Assembly (NCBI RefSeq): GCF_009812035.1
Contig: NZ_VZIZ01000015.1
Span: forward strand, 93,493-157,492
Source of the DNA: Psychrobacter nivimaris
GTDB lineage: Bacteria; Pseudomonadota; Gammaproteobacteria; Pseudomonadales; Moraxellaceae
Length of the DNA: 64,000 nucleotides
Reading direction: 5' to 3'
The notes under the pieces were generated by a model, which saw only the letters and a list, made by a program, of their open reading frames with translations, was not told the DNA's origin and made no database searches. This document shows, piece after piece, positions 1-9,293 of the stretch (position 1 is the stretch's first letter; each line of letters opens with the position of its first letter). The position numbers and the translations under genes were made by a program.

Positions 1-1121
1 TCTTCTTGATCAATCGCTTGCCAGCCAACCATTTTTGGTGTGATTTGGCGTATGTCAGACTTCTCTGTGGTATCTGGATTTATTACTACATAATCTTTTG
101 GCAAACGTGATTTGCTAAAGCGATAGATACCTGACGCTACTAACAAGTCATCTTCCATCTTATCTTTTACGTCTGACGAGTTACTACCATTGCTATCGTT
201 ACGACCAATCGTCACTTTACCATGTGCACCAGCGCCAATAGCTAAATAGTCGCCAAACTGCCAATAGTTGATATTATGACGACATGGTTTGTCTGACTCG
301 CCTGCCCACGCAGACACCTCATAATTACTATAGCCTAATTGCTGCAATAACGATTGCCCTGCTTGTTCGATATCTGCCAAATTGTCTTCATCGGGTAAAA
401 TAGGCTGGCTACGGTAAAACACGGTATTTGGCTCAATAGTCAGTTGATACCAAGAGATATGCGTTGCACCAGCATCATGCGCCATTTGGATATCTTCTAG
501 CGCTTCATTCATGGTTTGCTGCGGTAGACCGTGCATCAGGTCGACGTTGACCCGTGCAAATCCAGCCGCTTTGGCAGCGCGAATTGCTGATAATGCTTGT
601 ACAGGATCATGAATACGCCCAAGTACTTTAAGCTTGTCAGCAGCGAAGCTCTGTACGCCGATAGACAGACGATTGATACCAACCTTTAGATACTGCGCAA
701 ATGGTGCATGCTCAAGCGTGCCAGGATTGGCCTCCATGGTGACTTCGATGTCTTCTGAAAATTCAAAACATGTACGTAAACCAGTAAACAGTCGCTGATA
801 CTGAGAAATGGGTAGCAAAGACGGCGTACCACCACCGATAAATATCGAACCAATCTCTCGGTTCTGAGTTAAAGGTCGCTGCATCGCGGCGTCTAACAAT
901 AATGCATCGACGTATTTCTCATACATGGATAGCTCACTGTCTATCGGTAGCTCATGCGAATTAAAATCGCAATAAGGACATTTCTTCACACACCACGGGA
1001 TGTGAATGTAAAGAGACAATGGAATGTCTGTCACATCTACCGCGATAGTATCCGTCGTTGTTTCAGTAAGACTTAACGTATTCAGGTCATTTGGCATACT
1101 GTCTGTATTCACTTTGGGCAT
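1..1121 (-). CDS. hemW: HemW-like radical SAM heme chaperone, 3' end cut by window edge
   Basis: This is the N-terminal 373 codons of a radical SAM protein of the HemN/HemW family; the C-terminus lies beyond base 1. The 4Fe-4S/SAM motif is CVKKCPYC, with Cys44, Cys48 and Cys51, and the region IFIGGGTPSLL follows. The family member HemW (formerly called a HemN-like coproporphyrinogen oxidase) inserts heme into respiratory enzymes. The CxxxCxxC spacing with the short N-terminus fits HemW better than HemN. Compared with a HemW of about 380 residues, roughly the last 100 residues are missing. A variable Ser/Asn/Asp-rich insert lies near residues 310-325. I chose the ATG at 1121; a second ATG at 1097 is possible, and neither has a good ribosome binding site. 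Confidence 0.85.
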   Translation of the reverse strand, partial: MPKVNTDSMPNDLNTLSLTETTTDTIAVDVTDIPLSLYIHIPWCVKKCPYCDFNSHELPIDSELSMYEKYVDALLLDAAMQRPLTQNREIGSIFIGGGTPSLLPISQYQRLFTGLRTCFEFSEDIEVTMEANPGTLEHAPFAQYLKVGINRLSIGVQSFAADKLKVLGRIHDPVQALSAIRAAKAAGFARVNVDLMHGLPQQTMNEALEDIQMAHDAGATHISWYQLTIEPNTVFYRSQPILPDEDNLADIEQAGQSLLQQLGYSNYEVSAWAGESDKPCRHNINYWQFGDYLAIGAGAHGKVTIGRNDSNGSNSSDVKDKMEDDLLVASGIYRFSKSRLPKDYVVINPDTTEKSDIRQITPKMVGWQAIDQE

Positions 1122-1414
1122 AAATAAACTTATTTTGTAGTGAGCAATAATGATCGATATCAAAAGTAAGGCTAGGATAGCGACTAGATGAGATAAAGAA
1201 AAGCCTATCTATCATAAAACTATTAACAAAAACACGTATAACCGCCCTATTCACCATGGCAACTTATAGGCAGTATATAAAAACTTTATTCAAAACAGCC
1301 TCTACTAAGAACAGTTACTATTCAAAACGTGTTTGAGAGTGAGTCAATAGAAACTAACCCTGATAATTTTAAGAACCAATTAAAGAATAAAATAAAGAAT
1401 CGAAGGACAAATAT

Positions 1415-1894
1415 ATGGCGTATTGGTTAATGAAATCCAACCCTAAATTTTTTGGTATCGAAGATTTGCAGCGCTTGGGCACCGATGGTTGGGACGGTGT
1501 TCGCAACTACCGTGCGCGTAACTTTATGCGTGATGATATGAAAGTTGGTGACAAGGTATTCTTTTATCACTCTAGCGCCAAGCCGTCTGGAGTCGCTGGT
1601 ATTATGACAGTTACTACAGCAGGGTATCCTGATCCTACTCAATTTCACCCTGAGCATCGTCATTATGATCCTATTGCGACTGAAGAGGAACCTCGTTGGT
1701 ATATGGTCGATCTCACTTTTGAGCAAGCTTTTACAGAGGTATTGCCACTATCAGAGCTAAAATTTTTGCCAACTTTGGAAGACTCGTTATTATTGAGGAA
1801 AGGCTGTCAGCAATTAACAGTGATTCCATTAGAGCCCAAACATTGGCGGGCGATTATGGATATGGCAGAAACACTTGAGTTGTTACCGGAGTAA
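1415..1894 (+). CDS. EVE-domain protein
   Basis: The 159-residue protein is a single EVE domain, PUA-like, as in human thymocyte nuclear protein 1. The N-terminus MAYWLMKSNP and the segments WDGVRNYRARN and VGDKVFFYHSS are typical of the family, and the length fits a single-domain protein. EVE domains are known or predicted to bind modified bases in RNA or DNA; the ligand here cannot be read from sequence. The ATG is preceded by GAAGGA at a suitable distance. It appears to be a single-gene unit, divergent from hemW and followed by a tandem repeat and a terminator-like hairpin. Family assignment is firm; biological role is unknown. Confidence 0.85.
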   Translation: MAYWLMKSNPKFFGIEDLQRLGTDGWDGVRNYRARNFMRDDMKVGDKVFFYHSSAKPSGVAGIMTVTTAGYPDPTQFHPEHRHYDPIATEEEPRWYMVDLTFEQAFTEVLPLSELKFLPTLEDSLLLRKGCQQLTVIPLEPKHWRAIMDMAETLELLPE

Positions 1895-1914
1895 ACTTAT
1901 TAAATCATCTCTGA

Positions 1915-1961
1915 GCTATTGGCTATTGGCTATTGGCTATTGGCTATTGGCTATTGGCTAT
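1915..1961. repeat. 7-bp tandem repeat, about 6.7 copies
   Basis: The unit GCTATTG is repeated head to tail without error six times, followed by a partial seventh copy. It lies about 20 bp after the EVE gene stop and before the terminator-like hairpin. Such perfect short arrays are prone to slippage and copy-number change. Confidence 0.9.
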
Positions 1962-2059
1962 GAAATAGAGTACAAAAAACCTAAGATTAATACTTACATA
2001 GCGGTGCTAAAGCGTTGACATCATAGTGTGGCTTCTTTACCATCTTACTATGTATATGA

Positions 2060-2101
2060 CCTGTCAATCCACTACTTGGATCGACGGGTTATTTTTATTT
2101 T
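2060..2101 (+). terminator. Rho-independent terminator-like hairpin downstream of the EVE gene
   Basis: The arms 2060-2070 and 2078-2088 pair over 11 positions with one G-U and one mismatch around a 7-nt loop. The run TTATTTTTATTTT follows directly. It is the only good termination signal between the EVE gene and the MATE gene. Confidence 0.6.
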
Positions 2102-2300
2102 AGTGTCTTTACTTTTATTTTCATACTCTGCCTATCTACTCATGCAACATTATAAGCTTGCTCATATTATTTATCGGAGTATTATCGTCGGCACTACTCT
2201 CTCCTTGCTGCGTCAATCTTAATCGATTGATAGCAGTGTTTGTTTATTAATAATAACTACCTTAATAACAATTACCGCAAAGAATAAAAAGTTGCTTACC

Positions 2301-3668
2301 ATGGTTTTTCCATTGTCTTTCAAAGATTTTAAAAGCTACAGCTTACGTTTAGGCATACTTGCCCTCCCTATCTTAATTACTCAGTTTTGCCAAGCCGCAC
2401 TTGGCGTGGTTGATGCCATCATGGCAGGTCAAGTTTCGGCGCTTGATTTGGCGGCGGTAGCCGTTGGCTCTGGTATTTGGCTACCATTGTTTTTATTGGC
2501 CACAGGTGTGCTTATCGCAACCACACCTCTAATTGGTGAAGCGATTGGTCAAGACCAGCACGGCCAAGTACCCCATATCACGCAGCAGTCCTTATGGACC
2601 GCAGGTGTCATTGGCATTATCGGTTTTATCATTGTTAATTTGGCTCCCCATGTTCTTGGCATTATGGGTGTCCCAGAAAACATTCAGCCGATAGCAACGC
2701 AATATTTACATGGTGTCTCATTTGGTTTCCCAGCGCTCGCTGTATATGCCGTTCTACGCAGTTATTGTGAGGCATTGGGTCGTCCTGAGCCCGTGACTGT
2801 CATCAGTATCATTGGCCTACTCGCAGATATTCCTTTGAACTATATTTTTATTCATGGGTTATTTGGCATGCCAGAAATGGGCGGTGCAGGCTGCGGGGTG
2901 GCGACAGCATTGGTGTTATGGATAAATGTCCTATTGCTTGCGGCCTATACTAGCTTCACGAAACGTCGCGAATTTGTAAGTACGCGATTTTTTTATGGCT
3001 TTTCTAGTCCCAATCGTACACAGATAAAAAAGCTGTTAAAACTTGGCATTCCTATTGGTATCTCTATTTTCTTCGAAGCCAGTTTATTTAGCTTAGGCGC
3101 ACTCGTCATTAGCCCATTGGGTGAGCTAGCAACAGCATCGCATCAAGTGGCACTGTCAGTGACCTCACAGCTATTTATGATACCGATATCTGTTGCCATG
3201 GCGCTCACTATCATGGTCTCCAATCGGTTTGGCCAAAAAAACCTATTAGCACTTCGCCAAGTGCAAGCTACTGGACTGGTATGGACCGTATTGATCGCTT
3301 TGACCTGCATGCTTGGGATATGGCTATTCAGACCAGAACTGGCAGCAGCATTCACGGATAACCCAGAAGTTAGAGCACAGTCTATGCATTTGCTGATCTT
3401 TGCGCTTGCTTATCAATTATTTGATGGCTGGCAAGTTAACGTCGCTGGTATATTGCGCGGCATGCAAGACACCACCATACCGATGTGGGTAACGCTCTTC
3501 TGCTATTGGTTAGTTGCCCTACCACTTGGCGTCTATCTGGTGCGTTTCACTGACGTTGGTGCACAAGGGTTTTGGATGGCGTTGATTACAGGTTTATTCT
3601 TATCATCTATTTTACTTACTTTGCGTCTACGCTATCAGCAAAAACGCTTAACTGTGCTATGGGGTTAA
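2301..3668 (+). CDS. MATE family multidrug efflux transporter (NorM-like)
   Basis: The 455-residue protein has about twelve hydrophobic segments in the two-bundle MATE arrangement. Family-typical stretches include ITQFCQAALGVVDAIMAGQVS near the start, an arginine-containing LRSYCEALGRP in the first half, and the LRGMQDTTIPMW segment in the second. MATE pumps export cationic drugs and dyes across the inner membrane using sodium or proton gradients; substrates cannot be inferred. I start at ATG 2301 rather than the in-frame TTG at 2292; neither has a convincing Shine-Dalgarno sequence. The gene stands alone, 240 bp before accB. Confidence 0.88.
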   Translation: MVFPLSFKDFKSYSLRLGILALPILITQFCQAALGVVDAIMAGQVSALDLAAVAVGSGIWLPLFLLATGVLIATTPLIGEAIGQDQHGQVPHITQQSLWTAGVIGIIGFIIVNLAPHVLGIMGVPENIQPIATQYLHGVSFGFPALAVYAVLRSYCEALGRPEPVTVISIIGLLADIPLNYIFIHGLFGMPEMGGAGCGVATALVLWINVLLLAAYTSFTKRREFVSTRFFYGFSSPNRTQIKKLLKLGIPIGISIFFEASLFSLGALVISPLGELATASHQVALSVTSQLFMIPISVAMALTIMVSNRFGQKNLLALRQVQATGLVWTVLIALTCMLGIWLFRPELAAAFTDNPEVRAQSMHLLIFALAYQLFDGWQVNVAGILRGMQDTTIPMWVTLFCYWLVALPLGVYLVRFTDVGAQGFWMALITGLFLSSILLTLRLRYQQKRLTVLWG

Positions 3669-3908
3669 GCCAATTGCTGATGGATTTCATTTTATAATCA
3701 TTGTTAGCGTCATTTGATCATACAGACTATGAAAAATCGTAGATATTTTCTTACTAAAAAGAAGGCTTACGTCAAAATATGTAAAAATTCTCAGTTAACA
3801 ACTGTACATTGATTGCTCATTGCCCTGAATCTAGGTATCATTAGCAATTAATTAGACAATATTTAGTTACACTATTTCTCGAATTTAGTACAAGGCCAGA
3901 TAAAAACT

Positions 3909-4331
3909 ATGGATATTGAAAAAATACGCACCCTCATCGCCCTTATGGAAGAAAGTGAACTGGTTAATTTAGAAATCAGTTCTGACGACGAGCATATTAG
4001 CTTAACTCGTCACTATGACGCGCCTGTGCCAACTATGATGGCTGCCCCAGCTGCGAGCGCTGCCGCTGTTGAAGGCAAACCTGCAGAAAAAGCGGGTAGC
4101 GTTGAGTCTTCACCAATGGTTGGTGTTTTCTATTCAGCACCAAGTCCTAATGACCCACCATTTGTAAAAGTCGGTCAAAAGGTTCAGGCAGGTGATACTT
4201 TAGGTATCATCGAAGCTATGAAAATCATGAACCCGCTTGAAGCGACTCAAAGTGGTATTGTTGACGAAATCTTGGTAGATAACTCTGAAGTCGTACAGTT
4301 CGGTCAACCTGTCATACGCTATAAAGCGTAA
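3909..4331 (+). CDS. accB: Biotin carboxyl carrier protein of acetyl-CoA carboxylase
   Basis: AccB carries biotin between biotin carboxylase and carboxyltransferase in the first step of fatty acid synthesis. The 140-residue protein has the conserved N-terminal helix MDIEKIRTLIALMEESEL, an Ala/Pro-rich linker at about residues 45-65, and a C-terminal biotinyl domain. The biotinylation motif EAMKIMN places the modified lysine at Lys105. It sits 125 bp upstream of accC, the usual accBC order, and is probably co-transcribed with it. aroQ, which often precedes accB in gammaproteobacteria, is not here. In E. coli AccB represses its own operon; the 240-bp upstream gap would be the place to look, but I see no clear operator in it. 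Confidence 0.96.
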   Translation: MDIEKIRTLIALMEESELVNLEISSDDEHISLTRHYDAPVPTMMAAPAASAAAVEGKPAEKAGSVESSPMVGVFYSAPSPNDPPFVKVGQKVQAGDTLGIIEAMKIMNPLEATQSGIVDEILVDNSEVVQFGQPVIRYKA

Positions 4332-4456
4332 CGATATTTGCCATACTTTATTTCATTATGGCTGACTTTTGGTATATATACCGCGTCAATGCTAAACAAC
4401 CTGATGCTATGTATCGAAACTCAGTCAATGACTGACGCTTCGACAAGGATGAACCC

Positions 4457-5818
4457 ATGATAAAAAAATTGCTCATTGCCAACAGAGGTGAAATTGCCCT
4501 GCGCATCGTCCGCGCCTGTAAAGCGCTAGGTATCGAAACGGTAGGTGTCTACTCTACTGCTGATGCTAACTTGATGCACTTGCGCTTTGTTGATGAGGCA
4601 ATTTGTATTGGCAAGCCTAATGCTAACCAAAGCTACCTTGATATCAATACCATCTTAACTGCTGCTGAAATCACTGGTGCAGATGCTATCCATCCCGGTT
4701 ATGGCTTTTTGTCTGAGAATGCTGAATTTGCTGAACAAGTAGAAGAAGCAGGATTGACCTTCGTTGGTCCTAATGCTGATCATATTCGCCTCATGGGCAA
4801 CAAAGTTTCTGCCATCAACGCCATGAAAAAAGCGGGCGTACCAACCGTACCTGGTTCAGTTGGCGCTGTGACCCTGCATAATGCTGAAGAGCAAGCCCGC
4901 AATATCGGTTTCCCACTATTGATTAAAGCGGCTTCTGGCGGCGGTGGACGCGGTATGCGTGTGGTTGAACGCTTTGACGAACTAATTGGTCAAGTACAAG
5001 CGGCCAAACAAGAAGCTGAGCTCTGGTTCGGTGACGACACTGTCTATATGGAGCGCTATCTACAAAACCCGCGCCACGTAGAAGTACAGGTGTTAGGTGA
5101 TGGTAATGGTAATGCTATCCATCTATATGACCGTGATTGCTCATTGCAGCGTCGCCATCAAAAAGTGCTAGAAGAAGCACCTGCACCTGACATCCCAGAT
5201 GATGTACGTGAGCCAATCTTAAAGGCGTGTGTAAAAGCGTGTGAGCTTGTTAAGTATCGCGGTGCTGGTACGTTTGAATTCTTGTTTGAAAATAACGAGT
5301 TTTTCTTTATTGAAATGAACACTCGTGTACAGGTTGAGCATCCAGTGACTGAGATGATTACTGGTATTGATGTTGTCGTCGAACAGCTCAAAATTGCTGC
5401 TGGTTACGGCCTGTCTTATCGCCAAAGCGAGATTGAGATCCAAGGTCATGCGATCGAATGTCGTATCAATGCCGAAGATGCAGCAACTTTCGTACCGTGT
5501 CCAGGTACTATCAGTCAATTGTTCACACCAAGTGGTTCTGGTATTCGCTTTGACTCGCATCTATACCCTGGCTATGAGATACCGACCTATTATGATTCAT
5601 TAATTGGCAAGCTTATCTGTCACGGACAAACTCGTCAGCAAGCCATTGCTAAGACAGTACATGCCCTTGATGAGCTGATTATCGAAGGTATCAAAACCAA
5701 TATTCCTTTACATCGTGATGTGATTTTAGCGGATGATAACTTTACTCGTGAAGCGCAAAATATTCACTATCTCGAAAGAGAGCTGCTGACTGCGAATAAA
5801 GCTAAAAAAGACTCGTAG
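4457..5818 (+). CDS. accC: Biotin carboxylase subunit of acetyl-CoA carboxylase
   Basis: AccC carboxylates AccB-bound biotin using ATP and bicarbonate. The 453-residue length is normal. The N-terminal Rossmann-like domain starts [14 protein letters not shown]. The ATP-grasp domain has the glycine-rich loop [12 protein letters not shown] near residues 158-169, EVQVLGD, and the catalytic stretch [16 protein letters not shown] near residue 285. The C-terminal biotin-carboxylase domain is complete. It follows accB and is closed by a strong terminator. The ATG is preceded by AAGGATG. Confidence 0.97.
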   Translation: MIKKLLIANRGEIALRIVRACKALGIETVGVYSTADANLMHLRFVDEAICIGKPNANQSYLDINTILTAAEITGADAIHPGYGFLSENAEFAEQVEEAGLTFVGPNADHIRLMGNKVSAINAMKKAGVPTVPGSVGAVTLHNAEEQARNIGFPLLIKAASGGGGRGMRVVERFDELIGQVQAAKQEAELWFGDDTVYMERYLQNPRHVEVQVLGDGNGNAIHLYDRDCSLQRRHQKVLEEAPAPDIPDDVREPILKACVKACELVKYRGAGTFEFLFENNEFFFIEMNTRVQVEHPVTEMITGIDVVVEQLKIAAGYGLSYRQSEIEIQGHAIECRINAEDAATFVPCPGTISQLFTPSGSGIRFDSHLYPGYEIPTYYDSLIGKLICHGQTRQQAIAKTVHALDELIIEGIKTNIPLHRDVILADDNFTREAQNIHYLERELLTANKAKKDS

Positions 5819-5860
5819 GCTAAAATACTTATAGAGTTCGCTAAGTTTAATTAAAACAGC

Positions 5861-5898
5861 ACATAAAAAACCGCTATTAATATAGCGGTTTTTTATGT
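5861..5898. terminator. Bidirectional terminator after accC
   Basis: A perfect 17-bp palindromic stem, with left arm 5861-5877 and right arm 5882-5898, has a 4-nt loop and A/T runs on both sides. It can end accBC on the plus strand and the hypothetical gene at 5946 on the minus strand. Confidence 0.92.
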
Positions 5899-5945
5899 CA
5901 TCAATAAGCTGTCAATCATACATAAAGTACAACGAGCATATCTAA

Positions 5946-6581
5946 TTATGGCAACACTCTATTGAAGTTCATAAAGCATTCGTTACCATCAGGGTCAGCG
6001 CACCATTGCATCTGATTACCATCATGATTGATAAATGCAATTAACGCTTCATCAGTCTGATCGATCTGATTACCTGAGCAGTCTACTTCATTATTATCAT
6101 AAACGGTCTTAATCGCAATAACTGGCAGCCCTTCTTCACGATGGGTAACCAGATATCGGCCGTATGTCCATTCTTTGCCGCTGACAGACCACATCTCATT
6201 ATCCGCACCAAAGTTATATAGCTCACGGCACTGGTTAGACTTACCAACTGACGCAAGTAAGTTTTTGCTAGTAGTTGGTTGAATGTTTAGAACCCGCTTT
6301 TCATTTTGAGTCAGTACGCCACCGTCCATGCCCGTCATTACCTTAGGCTCTACACTGCTAGGCTGTTGCGCACTATCTGACGCCGACTGATTAGCTTCCG
6401 CTTCCTTGGTCATCATAGCGTGAGTAGAATGAGCGCTGCTGTCCAAGTCTATTTCCCACTGTCCGGCAATGGCTGGACTAATATGAGTGGTAATGGTCGG
6501 CTTGGTAATAGCCTCACCGTTCGCAGGCAACGAGGCTAGAATAGATGCCAGTGTGAATGAAGCAAATGAGATAGGTTCCAT
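5946..6581 (-). CDS. Hypothetical protein, possibly exported
   Basis: I do not recognise this 211-residue protein. The first 24 residues are hydrophobic and end in ASLPANGEA, resembling a signal peptide, but there is no basic residue before the hydrophobic stretch. Residues 25-85 are Ser/Thr/Gln-rich. The C-terminal 110 residues look folded, with aromatic positions (EMWSVSGKEWTYGRYLV) and four cysteines that could form disulfides (NQCREL, EVDCSGN, QWCADPD and ECFMNF). AAAGG lies 7 nt before the ATG, supporting this start. It is a single gene between the accBC terminator and leuA. Confidence 0.7.
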   Translation of the reverse strand: MEPISFASFTLASILASLPANGEAITKPTITTHISPAIAGQWEIDLDSSAHSTHAMMTKEAEANQSASDSAQQPSSVEPKVMTGMDGGVLTQNEKRVLNIQPTTSKNLLASVGKSNQCRELYNFGADNEMWSVSGKEWTYGRYLVTHREEGLPVIAIKTVYDNNEVDCSGNQIDQTDEALIAFINHDGNQMQWCADPDGNECFMNFNRVLP

Positions 6582-6704
6582 AATTAACCTTTTATTTATA
6601 ATATTTTAATATATACATTAGCGTAAGTCTTAGACACCAAAAACACAAGTAACATTATGCTATTGCTCATAAACCTATAGTTGGAATTTCATAGGTATTT
6701 ATAG

Positions 6705-6758
6705 CAAAAAATAACGCCATCGCTTTACTTGCTAGAGACAAGGAGCGATGACGTTATT
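6705..6758 (-). terminator. Terminator of leuA
   Basis: The arms 6710-6724 and 6744-6758 match over 14 of 15 positions with a 19-nt loop. On the minus strand the stem is followed by a run of T, immediately downstream of leuA. Confidence 0.85.
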
Positions 6759-6798
6759 AGCATACAGAATTTTGCGTGATATTAATGACTACTTAATA

Positions 6799-8583
6799 CT
6801 AAGCAGCTTCTGTATTTAGCGCTTGAGCAAAAGCTGATAACGCCCCTTTTAGCATGGCTGATACCGTACTGCTACAAGTACCGATGCCAGAGTATACCTC
6901 GCCATCGACATTAAGCTGTATATAAGCAGCAGCATTGGCATTGGTTTTGTTATCACTATTGGTATCATCATCGATACCATTACCGCTATTATGATGCGGA
7001 TTAATCGCATGCTCTGCATAGTTAATAATATGTAGTGATTTGCCCGTATGCTGTGCAAGTCCGTCAATAAACGATGATAATGGGCCGTTACCCGTGCCAT
7101 CAATATCGATGGTATCGCTATTCATTTGTACTTGACCACTAAAGTAAACCGCGCCGCCTTTATTGTTGACGCTATAGTCTAGCAGCTCAAACTTGCCTTG
7201 CTGCAAGTAAGTATCTTCAAAGGTCTGCAAGATTTCATCATTCTGCAATTCTCGTGCAGCCGCTTCAGCTTGCTTTTGTACCACACGGCTAAAGTCAATT
7301 TGCATCCAACGTGGTAAGTTGAAACCGTAGTTACGCTGCAAGATATATGCGACGCCGCCTTTGCCTGACTGGCTATTGATACGTACTACATCTTGGTAGC
7401 TACGCCCAATATGCGCAGGATCGATAGGTAGATAAGCCACGTCCCAGACGTTGTCTGTTTCGCTCTGATTGCTTTCATTGTAATCGAGAGATTTTTTGAT
7501 AGCATCTTGATGTGAGCCACTAAATGCCGTAAAGACCAACTCGCCTACATAAGGATGACGTGGGTGCAATGGTAAGTTATTGCATTCGCTCACCACCTGT
7601 ACGATTTCACTCATATTGCTAAAATCAAGCTCAGGATCGATACCTTGGCTAAACAAGTTCATGGCCATGACCATGATATCCATGTTACCTGTACGCTCAC
7701 CGTTACCAAGCAATGTGCCTTCGATACGATCCGCACCTGCAAGCACACCCAATTCAGCTGCCGCTACCGCACAGCCACGGTCATTATGAGTATGCAAGCT
7801 CACAATCACGTGCTCACGCTGCGCTAAATTGCGGCAGAAGTACTCTACTTGATCAGCAAAGACATTGGGCATAGAAGCCTCAACCGTCGCTGGCAAGTTA
7901 AAAATAACTTCCTGACCCTGCTGTGGTTGCCACACGTCACATACTGCATCGCAAACCTCTACGGCATATTCAGTTTCTGTCTGGCTAAAGCTCTCTGGCG
8001 AGTACTGAAACACCCAATCTGTCTCAGGGTACTTTGCTGCATATTCTTGCAATAGCTTAGCACCTGCAATAGCAATCTCTTTGATTTCAGCTTTATCTTT
8101 GCCATAGACTTTTTCGCGTTGTACACGGCTGGTCGAGTTATAAACATGGACAACCGCACGTTTAGCACCTTTTAATGATTCAAAAGTACGGGCAATCAAA
8201 TGCTCGCGCGCTTGTACCAATACTTGTAGCGTTACATCTTCAGGTACGTGGTTTTCTTCGATAAGCTTACGAGCAAAGTCAAATTCTACCTGCGCCGCTG
8301 ATGGAAAACCAATCTCAATCTCTTTAAAACCAACATCTACTAAAGTCTTAAAGAAGCGCATTTTTTGTTCAATGGTCATCGGATCAATCAGTGCTTGGTT
8401 ACCGTCACGCAGATCCACACTTGCCCATATCGGTGACTTCTCAATTGTCTTGCTTGGCCAAGTACGATCTGGCAGCGATGGCGCAAATGCAAATGGACGG
8501 TATTTACGGAAGTCAAAAGCGGCACTTTTTGGTGTGATCTTTGCAGTCCCTGTGGCTGCAGTGTGCGTGGCTTGGTCAGACAT
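6799..8583 (-). CDS. leuA: 2-isopropylmalate synthase, long form
   Basis: LeuA condenses 2-oxoisovalerate with acetyl-CoA, the first committed step of leucine synthesis. The 594-residue protein is the longer type found in actinobacteria and yeast. The HMGL-like catalytic barrel runs from about residue 45 to 330, with the metal/substrate motif DLRDGNQAL and HTHNDRGCA. The C-terminal LeuA dimer/regulatory domain, which binds leucine, runs from about 430 to 594. It is interrupted near residues 515-535 by an Asn/Asp-rich insert. ATG 8583 is chosen because AAGGA sits 6 nt upstream; a TTG two codons earlier would have no spacing. It is divergent from an Lrp-family regulator. Confidence 0.95.
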   Translation of the reverse strand: MSDQATHTAATGTAKITPKSAAFDFRKYRPFAFAPSLPDRTWPSKTIEKSPIWASVDLRDGNQALIDPMTIEQKMRFFKTLVDVGFKEIEIGFPSAAQVEFDFARKLIEENHVPEDVTLQVLVQAREHLIARTFESLKGAKRAVVHVYNSTSRVQREKVYGKDKAEIKEIAIAGAKLLQEYAAKYPETDWVFQYSPESFSQTETEYAVEVCDAVCDVWQPQQGQEVIFNLPATVEASMPNVFADQVEYFCRNLAQREHVIVSLHTHNDRGCAVAAAELGVLAGADRIEGTLLGNGERTGNMDIMVMAMNLFSQGIDPELDFSNMSEIVQVVSECNNLPLHPRHPYVGELVFTAFSGSHQDAIKKSLDYNESNQSETDNVWDVAYLPIDPAHIGRSYQDVVRINSQSGKGGVAYILQRNYGFNLPRWMQIDFSRVVQKQAEAAARELQNDEILQTFEDTYLQQGKFELLDYSVNNKGGAVYFSGQVQMNSDTIDIDGTGNGPLSSFIDGLAQHTGKSLHIINYAEHAINPHHNSGNGIDDDTNSDNKTNANAAAYIQLNVDGEVYSGIGTCSSTVSAMLKGALSAFAQALNTEAA

Positions 8584-8804
8584 AATCAATCCTTAGATGA
8601 TATGGTTATTTATATATTTAGCTAGGCGATTAGCTGTTGATTAGATCAGTATTTATCATACGAGATAACTAGTGTTCATACCATAATAATATCAAAGTTT
8701 AACAGAGAGAAACCTGCTTTCTTTTACTTTATTTTCTGTTATTTTAGTGGAAAAACACAATTTAGACATTATAATCGAATTAATTCACTATTAAGGCTTG
8801 AGAA

Positions 8805-9293
8805 ATGCCAGACAATTATATTGATAGTACAGGAACTGCAGATATAGACGAGATAGATAAACAGTTGCTACGCTTACTGCAAACGCAGGCGCGCATGAGT
8901 ATTACTGAACTTGCTGAACGCGTCCACCTGTCTGCCACCCCTTGCGCACGTCGTATCAAACGCTTAGAGGATGCGAACATTATCACTGGCTACCATACCA
9001 AAACCGATGCGCAAAAACTTGGCTATCCGCTAGCCGTGTTTATCGCTATTAGTATGGATCAACATACAGCAGAACGTTTTGAGCAGTTTGAACGCAAAGT
9101 TCAGAGCTTTGAGGAAGTCATTAGCTGTAGTATTGTCACAGGACGCACGGAAGACTATCTGATTAAGGTCAGGGTACGTGATATGACACATTACGAAGAG
9201 TTTTTATTGCATCGCCTCAATCGTATCGAAGGCGTGGCCCAAGTTCATACCAGTTTTGAATTACGAGAAGTATTTAGCCGTAGCGTGGTTTAG
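8805..9293 (+). CDS. Lrp/AsnC family transcriptional regulator
   Basis: The 162-residue protein has an N-terminal winged helix-turn-helix (DEIDKQLLRLLQTQARMS through RRIKRLEDANII, about residues 15-65). A RAM/AsnC ligand-binding domain follows at about residues 75-158. Members sense amino acids and wrap DNA. It is divergent from leuA with a 221-bp shared spacer, so regulating leuA is a reasonable guess, but its target cannot be proven. Its stop overlaps the stop of the convergent MFS gene by 4 bp. The ligand is not evident, and no symbol is assigned. Confidence 0.9.
   Translation: MPDNYIDSTGTADIDEIDKQLLRLLQTQARMSITELAERVHLSATPCARRIKRLEDANIITGYHTKTDAQKLGYPLAVFIAISMDQHTAERFEQFERKVQSFEEVISCSIVTGRTEDYLIKVRVRDMTHYEEFLLHRLNRIEGVAQVHTSFELREVFSRSVV

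Noticed and set aside
2028..2222. 64-codon hydrophobic frame starting with GTG after the EVE gene
   Set aside because: It runs through a terminator hairpin and its T-rich tail, which by itself yields hydrophobic residues. There is no ribosome binding site.
7580..8596. Several plus-strand frames opposite leuA
   Set aside because: They are antisense shadows of a well-identified gene with strong codon structure on the other strand.
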